From positions 1 through 64,000 of the forward strand of contig NW_026943469.1 of NCBI RefSeq assembly GCF_024139115.2: a DNA stretch of 64,000 nucleotides, given 5' to 3'. The DNA comes from Armigeres subalbatus. Taxonomy: Eukaryota > Arthropoda > Insecta > Diptera > Culicidae. Below the pieces are notes generated by a model that searched no databases, had not been told where the DNA came from, and saw only the letters and a program-made list of their open reading frames with translations. Positions 56,935 through 64,000 of this stretch are shown piece after piece (the stretch's first letter is position 1; every line of letters begins with the position of its first letter). Both the position numbers and the translations under genes were made by a program.

Positions 56935-58253
56935 AAGATGCTCCCATCCTTATCCCGGCACATTTCGGCTCGCGGCACGAAGCCTTTGCGGGATGCGTTG
57001 AGCTTCTGATAGAACTTGCGTGTATCTTGAGAACAGCACAGCTGTTCCATCTCCTCGCACTCCGCTTCTTCCAGGCGGCGTTTCTTCTCCTGAAAAAGGC
57101 GGGTCTGCTGTCTCCGTTTCCGTCTATAACGTTCCACGTTCTGCCGGGTACCTTGCTGCAGCGCGACCGCCCGCGCTGCGTCCTTCTCCTCCAGAATCTG
57201 TCTGCACTCTTCGTCGAACCAATCGTTCCGTCGACTTCGACCCATATACCCGACGTTGTTCTCCGCTGCGTCGTTAATGGCTGCTTTAACTGTACTCCAG
57301 CAGTCCTCAAGAGGGGCCCCATCGAGCTCACCCTCTTCCGGCAACGCTGCCTCGAGATGCTGCGCGTATGCAGTGGCGACATCAGGTTACTTCAGTCGCT
57401 CTAGGTCGTACCGCGGCGGTCGTCGGTACCGAACATTGTTGATGACGGATAGTTTTGGGCGCAGTTTAACCATCACCAGATAGTGGTCAGAGTCGATGTT
57501 AGCGCCACGATATGTCCTGACGTCGATAATGTCGAAGAAGTGCCGTCCATCAATCAGAACGTAATCGATTTGTGATTCTGTCTGCAGTGGTGATCTCCAG
57601 GTGTACCGATACGGGAGGCTGTGTTGGAAGTAGGTGCTACGAATGGCCATATTCTTGGAGGCGGCGAAATCAATTAGTCGTAGGCCGTTTTCGTTCGTCA
57701 GCCGGTGAGCGCTGAACTTTCCAATAGTCGGTCTAAACTCCTCCTCTTGGCCAACCTGAGCGTTCAAATCTCCTATGATGATTTTGACGTCGTGTCTTGG
57801 GCAGCTGTCGTACTCACGTTCCAGCTGCGCGTAGAATGCGTCCTTATCATCATCAGTGCTTCCGGAGTGTGGGCTATGGACGTTGATTATGCTGAAGTTG
57901 AAGAACCGGCCTTTGATCCTCAACCTGCACATTCTCTCGTTGATCGGCCACCACCCGATCACGCGCCTTTGCATGTCGCCCATCACTATGAAAGCTGTTC
58001 CCAGCTCGTGTGTGTTGCCGCAGCTCTGGTAGATGGTATGATTACCTCTAAACGTTCGCACCATTGATCCCTTCCAACAAACCTCCTGCAGCGCTACGAT
58101 GCCGAATCCACGGTCCTTAATCACATCGGCGAGTATGCGTGTGCTCCCGATGAAGTTGAGAGATTTGCAGTTCCACGAACCGAGTTTCCAATCGCTAGTC
58201 CCTTTTCGTCGCAGTGGTCTTCGCCGATGGTTCCGGTCCGTACTCTCTTGTTG
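56928..58253 (-). pseudogene. RTE AP-type endonuclease and linker, stop-interrupted
   Basis: The frame reads from about 58253 into GSWNCKSLNF, then LQEVCW (catalytic E), NVHSPH, GDLNAQVG (catalytic D and N), TWRSP, QIDYVLI and SDHYLV (catalytic D-H). This is the full motif set of the apurinic-type endonuclease that nicks the target for LINE insertion. A TAA at 57387 interrupts it just after RYDLERLK. The same frame then continues through a charged, coiled-coil-like linker (RRKRRQQTRLFQEKKRRLEE) to a TGA at 56928, where the RT frame takes over. The start codon is uncertain: the open stretch begins after a TAA near 58254 and no good ATG is seen. Confidence 0.85.
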
Positions 58254-58767
58254 ATTGTTCGTTGCTTATGATTTTTTAAAGGCTGGCTTGCAGGGCCTGA
58301 CACCAAACCCCTAAATTTCCGGAGGACCATTTCCTCCTTATTTCCGGTGGACCATGGTGCACAGTTTCATAGAGTCCCTCGCTGGCACTCGGACGATGAT
58401 CAGCCGCCCCTAACATGGAGAACAGACGCTGTTGTGAGCCGATCCTGACATGGAGAACAGACGCTCAATAAGATTTGCACCTCCGGAAAGAGCAAACCCC
58501 CTTCCCTGTCAGCATACGACCATAGTTCCCACCGGGGTTGGTTACCCGATCTTCCCTAAGGTTGCTCGTATCCCGGCCAGAACCGCGGGGAGGTAGGGAT
58601 AGGAGTTGCTGGGTAAGAGGCTAAGGACCGCGAGATGGGGTCTATTTTATTCCTTCAGGTACGCGAAGTACCAATGGTACGCTTTACCCAGCATTTGCCG
58701 TGCCAGGTCTTACAATACCTCATGTAAAACGCAGTAACGCAGTAAAAAGTATCTAACGATCAATAAA

Positions 58768-61741
58768 TTAAGAGCCAGTTCGCGAGAAGCGCGACCCCCT
58801 TTCCAAGGGAGGTTGCAACGATGTTCTCCGATTTGGATGAAATTTTCAGGGTTTGTTCATATATGTAAGAGAAGACATTTTGCAAATTTTCAGATTTTTT
58901 CATCGTGGGGAAGTGGGGTAAAACGGTATCCTTCAAAAATTATTGTTCAAAAATCGCCAAAACCAAAGAAATGCAATAACTTTGACAATGACTGACCGAT
59001 TTTGTTTAAATTTTGCACGCATTTTCTACTCAATTAATACTTTTTACCAAGTGGTTAATATGGTTATAAAGTTGTTTACTTTAGGAGAAAATGGACTTTT
59101 TCGATAAAAAATGGTCGTTTTTCCAAAGGGGATATTTTTCACCAACAGATCTAGGATAAAAAACTAAACCCGCAAGGCAATTAAGGAACTAAAGAGCTTT
59201 CATCTCATATATAATTCAGAAGCGCCAACTTAGGAATCTCTAAGAAAATCGCAATTTTCTGCAACACTGTTTATTCAAAAGAAAGTTCGCACAAATTTCG
59301 ACCCTACTTATGTTGATGTTTTCCGATCTGGTGAAAACTGTTCAAACTTTTTTGTCTAAGTAGAAATTAAAAATCAGGATTTTCCATTAGGGGAGTGTAG
59401 GGTAAAATAGTCCTTTAAAAATAAATGTCAAAAAATACATAAATTTTTGTATGTGAGCTCAAGCAGAATATACAGTAGTATAAAAACATGACGTATTTCC
59501 TTTCTAACTTGAAAACTTATTAAAACTTATTTCAGTGCGTCAACTTAAGCATAATCAATCAAATTATAAGTTTCTGCACACTGTTTGTTTTCAAGCCAGT
59601 TTGTGAAAAACCATGTTTCAGCATATGGTTGAAACTTACTTTATTTCTATATGTAGATGAAACTAATTGGCAAAATATTAGGATGGGGAGAGAGGGGTAA
59701 AATAGATCTCCAAATATAAATAATGTTATGAAACCAGATGATCGTAACCCACCAGTTCCTCCATATGTGGGTGACGCTTAACTGCAAGAACGATGGTTCA
59801 AGAACGACGTGAAGCACAATCCAATGCTTTAGCTAGTTTCCATCCATTCGGAAGTGTGAACATTTGTTTTGGTACTTCAACACGTAGTCTTTTCCGCGGT
59901 GAAAAAAGCAATAGATAGATTTCTCAAAAAGTTTTGCAAGCTGTTACTACCCAAGTACTACTTCTTAGCAAACCACACCTTGGATAGTTGGTTGAAAATA
60001 TGTTCATGTAAAATTAGAAAAGATTTTAAGAGAAAAAGGCTGGTATTCAAAGCATCATTTTTAAACATCAACTTCACAGTCTTGTTAAGGTACTCAAGCA
60101 CTTTCAGGCCGAGAATAAAACAGTTTTGCTTGATAATCTCTTGAATCAATTGATCAAGCGATTTACAATTTATATACTCTATCTATGAGTGTAGAAACGT
60201 GAATCCTAAAACTTGAAGTATTTTCATGAGGGGTGTGCTTTAAAATCGTCAGACAATAGTATACTCTATCCTATTCAATAGTAAACACATTACATTGTTA
60301 CGCTCCAGTATCGTGCAAAATGAATGTAACTTTGTTAAACTTTGGAGTGTTTTTCACACAGTTGTGTAAACATAGAATCGAGAGTATTCCATTACCTATG
60401 AGATAAAATTGGCCAACCCTTGAAAATATATACACCCGATTAGAACTAGTATAGTCCATTCAGTCAAACATTTTGTTTAGATTGTACCTCTGTAATATTA
60501 GCTAGCAGTTTGAAGGTTCGTAATTCAAAATTTATGAATGATACACGGTTTGACGTTTTTGCACAATAAACTGATGGTTTGCAGAATTTGGTTTAAATTG
60601 ATAATGATGGAGGATGAAAGAGAGTTATGAATACCGCACAATCGTTACAAGCTACAAAAACAAGCCTATGGTAACCTGATGCAAGTACAAAAGAAAAATA
60701 AATTCTGAGAAGCAGCTCCACCAACAAGCTATGTTTAAACACTACGAAATTGCTCATTTGTCGTTAAGAATAATTGTTTTTTTTTTCGCACCGGTACCCA
60801 CAGTAATTGTAGCCGATTTAAAAAAATATCAACAAGCACTTTCGCCAAATCCGTTCATTTTTGTTGCAGTTTGCGAAAGACGTGCTAATGTTTAAGGCAC
60901 TTATTTTGGACCTATTTTACTTTTGTTGAAAATTGTTCTGTAAATAGTTTGCTATCTAATATAGATCAGCGAAGGGTATACGTATCTATTTAGACGAAAA
61001 ATATAATTGAGTTGAAAGGAAGAAGAAATAGTGTTTTTAAACTTATGTATTGTCTTCTAGAACTCACATAAAAATATTGATGTATTTTTTGACATTTATT
61101 TTTAAAGGACTATTTTTTACCTTACACTTTCCTAATGGAAAATCCTGATTTTTAATTTCTACTTGAACAAAAAAGTTTGGACTGTTTTAACCAGATCGGA
61201 AAACATCAACATAAGTAGGGTCGAAATTGGTGCGAACTTTCATTTGAATAAATAGTGTTGCAGAAAATTGCGATTTTCTTAGAAATTTTTGAGTTGGCGC
61301 TTCTGAATTATATATGAGATGAAAGCTCTTTAATTCCTCAATTGCCTTGCGGGTTTAGCTTTTTATCCTAGATCTGTTGGTGAAAATATTCCCTTTGGAA
61401 AAACGACCATTTTTTATTAAAAAATGCCATTTTCTCTTAAAGTAAACAACTTTATAACTATATTAACCACTTGGTATAACGTACTAATTGAGTAGAAAAA
61501 GCGTGCAAAATTTAAACAAAATCGGTCAGTCATTGCCAAAGTTATTGCATTTTTTTGGTTTTAACGATTTTTGAACAATAATTTTTGAAGGGCCGGTTTA
61601 CCCCGCTTCCCCTCAATGAAAATATCTGAAAATTTGCAAAATGTCTTCTCTTACATATATGAACAAACCCTGAAAATTTCATCCAAATCGGAGAATATCG
61701 ATACAAGACGGGGTCGCGCTTCTCGCGAACTGGCTCTTAAG
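58768..61741. mobile_element. TTAA-flanked element with about 680-bp inverted ends
   Basis: The left end TTAAGAGCCAGTTCGCGAGA and right end inverse TCTCGCGAACTGGCTCTTAA open long imperfect inverted arms (about 58768-59455 and 61065-61741). Matching blocks include CATATATGTAAGAGAAGACA, CCAAATCGGA, CTAGGATAAAA and GGATTTTCCATTA. The middle (about 1.6 kb) is AT-rich; no transposase is recognised. Terminal TTAA is the piggyBac target, but the TIR starts GAGCC, not CCC, so the class is open. Confidence 0.75.
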
Positions 61742-61767
61742 TGAATACTAGAAATTTTAGCAAAAAT

Positions 61768-61830
61768 TCTTTTTACGTCACATTCGGTTTACGTCCCCCC
61801 AATAAGTGACGTAAAAAGAGGGTTGACTGT
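61768..61830. mobile_element. Small TIR remnant (ACGTCAC family)
   Basis: TCTTTTTACGTCAC (61768-61781) pairs with GTGACGTAAAAAGA (61806-61819), and the right end reads GAGGGTTGACTG before TA. The terminal style (CAGT...CCTCTTTTTACG) resembles MITEs L and R. The left end appears truncated. Confidence 0.5.
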
Positions 61831-61831
61831 A

Positions 61832-62370
61832 CTAAGTTATTACGATAATCTAAGTTATGACGATATCTGAATGTCCCATGAGTGTTTTTTAGGCAAAACT
61901 GGGCGTCTCAGGGGAAACGATAGACAGGGATTTCGAAAACTGTTTTGCAGCATATAAGCATCTAAACATAGGTACATTTGTGCGATGATTCATATTGTGA
62001 GTAAACTTTCTATGCAAATTTCATCACAGCCGTTTTAATAAATAAATGAACAAGTGTGCATGCATTTGAATGGGACTTAAATTAAAAGAAACCTGAACCT
62101 GAATTGCATGTTGCAAAGAACATGTTTTTCAAGAATTTGAAAATAAAATTCCAAGGAATCATTAGAATCATGATTTCAAACAGCAGGTTTCCAGGCGTCT
62201 TCTAAGCGATTTTCGTAGATCTTTCAAGATTGTCTCATTCACCTAATCTAGTTCATGCAGTTTACAAGTTTGTAAAGTTTTTAGGCATACTCATTTTTTT
62301 TAGCAAAATCTGCTGGAATATGGATGCTGTTATTTAGAATGTAGTCAATTTCCATTTACCAAATTCAATA
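61832..62370. other. Unassigned stretch
   Basis: AT-rich, no recognisable feature. Confidence 0.35.
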
Positions 62371-62662
62371 TAATCTTTCGAACTTGAATTGGTTTTTCTC
62401 GGTGAAATAAAACTCACTTTTGATTTTTTGTTTACGTTTCAACCTACTTTGTTTTTTCGGTCATCCTCAGAAATATTCCGCCTTTCGTTCGTTTTCATCG
62501 GCGGTTAACTTATTTCTAAAAAATAAATAAGTTAACCGCCGATGAAAACGAACGCAAGGCGGAATATTTCTGAGGATGACCGAAAAACAAATTGGAAATG
62601 TAACAAAATCAAAAGTGAGTTTTCATTTCACCGAGAAAAACCAATTCAAGTTCGAAAGATTA
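62371..62662. repeat. Long near-perfect hairpin, fold-back
   Basis: Left arm 62371-62515 and right arm 62525-62662 are inverse complements over about 140 bases, with few mismatches and small gaps, around a 9-base loop (CTAAAAAAT). The core AAATATTCCGCCTT...CGGCGGTTAACTTATTT is matched almost base for base on the other side. It could be a fold-back MITE or a hairpin RNA source. No promoter is evident. Confidence 0.9.
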
Positions 62663-64000
62663 AGTAAGCGGTGATCGAAACCTGTTGAAGAAATTCATTA
62701 GAAGTAAAATTTACCGATTTAGAAAAACTTCATAAAGAGAATCAACCCAGTCCTTGCGCATTATATTAGTTGAATGCAGATGTTCTAGGTTCTCTCAATT
62801 GTTCTGGAGCTCAGATAAAAAAATCAACTAGACAAACTTCGCATGGTATCAAACCAAAATCAACCCAGCATGTACAAGCTCCTAGAACCCTTGCGTATTA
62901 TGTGGGGTATAAATTAGCTTGATGCAGATGTTCTAGGCTCTCCAAATGGTTCTGGAATTCAGATCCATTAGAATATAAATTGTTTTTAAATAAATATTTT
63001 TGGAATTTCAATAATAATGAAACAGGTGAAACAGAGTGTACTAACATTTCGAACTGAAATTACCACAATCTGTTTTTAAATGTGTATTCCATTTTCATAT
63101 TATTTCAATCGGCTGGATAAAAATTGTTCCCACACGGTAATGTGTAGCCGCGGCACAATCTGTTAATGTTCCGGCTCAAGTACGTGGGTGGCTCTCTGTT
63201 TATTTTGATCTCGGATCATGTAGTGTCAAACCACGGGCAACCATATGTATGTACGTGTGGGTCTCTCCACTAATAAAGCCTGGAACGGACGGTTTTCCCG
63301 AGCCTGCCCGCTGTAAACGATGTGTGACGGATCACTTCACCGTGCTGGTGGTAGCGTCATTCACTCCCTGTTGTCATCATCATAATATTGGCCTCACTCA
63401 CCGTGGGGTAGTAAATAGCAAAATTACCACGCGAATTAATGGAGTGGCACAATAAAGTTACTTCTGGTGATGCTACGCAGCCACTACATTGTGGCTCGTC
63501 GGTAGCGTGCTCAAATTAGGTTTTGTCAGAATTTGGTATTTCAGTGGTGTGAGGTCAAAAATATTGACGAATTAGATAACAAATAGTTTCAGCCTCGATG
63601 GCTATCTTCTTTTTTATTCAGCAATGACAAGAACCCTAATTATCCTTTGTACGTAATGCTTATTTTGAAATATCTCTGAAAAGTATGATTATGGTCGACT
63701 ACCATTTTATTTGACCGTCCAGTTCGGTCACATAATCTGATTAGCGGATTGATACCACCAAAGAAAGGCAAATTGCGATCGTTCGCCGTTGCTATTCTGT
63801 GTGCAAAGGGCGTAGATGAAATATCGGTTTACCTTGACCCGGGGTCGGTTGGTCGGCTGGAGGCGACCAACTCGGGTCGCCAAGAAAATATTTTTCCATT
63901 CCCAACTTGCCGTTCTGCTTGTTGGAAAGATAAAACCCGACCCATTTTGTGTCACACCATCCCCATTAGGGATAGGTTGACGCCGCCGTCCCGATCGTGG
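62663..64000. other. Unassigned, possibly unique DNA
   Basis: No TE end, satellite or domain is recognised. A loose duplication of TTGATGCAGATGTTCTAGG (about 62771 and 62919) is visible. Positions 63100-63500 and 63830-64000 are more balanced in composition and could belong to the flank of a host gene outside the window. Confidence 0.3.

Larger units (their letters stand above)
55262..58704 (-). mobile_element. Near full-length RTE/JAM1-like LINE
   Basis: A 3.44 kb non-LTR retrotransposon bounded by a 10-bp direct repeat, AGGTCTTACA (55252-55261 and 58705-58714). Reading from the high-coordinate end it has a GC-rich leader (about 58260-58704), an endonuclease region, a linker, a reverse transcriptase and a short 3' end with AAATGAAAATGAATG-like sequence. 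Only one stop and one frameshift separate it from a continuous frame, so it is a fairly young but inactive copy. The truncated copies at 926-1555 and 49111-49200 belong to the same family. Confidence 0.88.

Overview
This 64 kb window looks like repeat-dominated intergenic or heterochromatic DNA from a culicine mosquito (Aedes-like). The support is the mix of elements: RTE/JAM1-like LINEs, a Feilai-like tRNA-derived SINE with an (AAG)n tail, mosquito-type MITEs with TA target duplications, and several short-unit satellites. Species was not tested by any search. I find no intact host protein-coding gene. The long open frames in 1.6-4.2 kb and 37.3-38.4 kb are translations of stop-poor satellite DNA.

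Layout. 0-1.6 kb: a degenerate GGCCGAA-rich repeat, then a tRNA-related repeat unit split by a 5'-truncated RTE LINE with a perfect 13-bp target duplication. 1.6-5.3 kb: satellite S1 (22-26 bp unit). 5.3-9.1 kb: MITEs, including a 627-bp mariner-type element with perfect TIRs and a dead transposase remnant. 9.1-11.1 kb: an 11-bp satellite rich in TGACCTTGA. 11.1-19.3 kb: MITEs, a decayed LINE with a YADD box, two copies of a long-TIR element that each carry a histone-type 3' stem-loop, and a second RTE-like LINE. 19.3-30.5 kb: mostly unassigned AT-rich DNA with a SINE, small MITEs and dispersed tRNA-unit copies. 30.5-32.3 kb: a three-level nest of insertions. 32.3-33.7 kb: an old, diverged block of the 131-bp satellite and a pyrimidine-rich repeat. 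33.7-36.7 kb: unassigned, possibly unique DNA. 36.7-38.4 kb: an RTE fragment abutting satellite S2 (22 bp unit).

39-44 kb is a degenerate AATTCC repeat interrupted by a 2.4 kb insertion made of one inverted and five tandem tRNA-Ala(AGC)-like genes, with a 15-bp flanking duplication. 44.07-54.7 kb is bounded by two related MITEs whose outer ends form a TIR pair with TA duplications. Between them lie two large satellite arrays, a 143-bp unit organised as a 429-bp trimer and a 131-bp unit with 786-bp hexamer periodicity. 55.3-58.7 kb is a nearly full-length RTE LINE (minus strand) with endonuclease and reverse transcriptase, disabled by one stop and one frameshift. 58.8-61.7 kb is a TTAA-flanked element with about 680-bp inverted ends. 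62.4-62.7 kb is a long near-perfect hairpin. The rest is unassigned.

Most striking: (1) satellites S1 and S2 share a 17-bp dyad core and differ in it at exactly the two positions that pair with each other; (2) two higher-order satellite arrays lie between paired MITE ends; (3) the tRNA-like array behaves as one inserted block.
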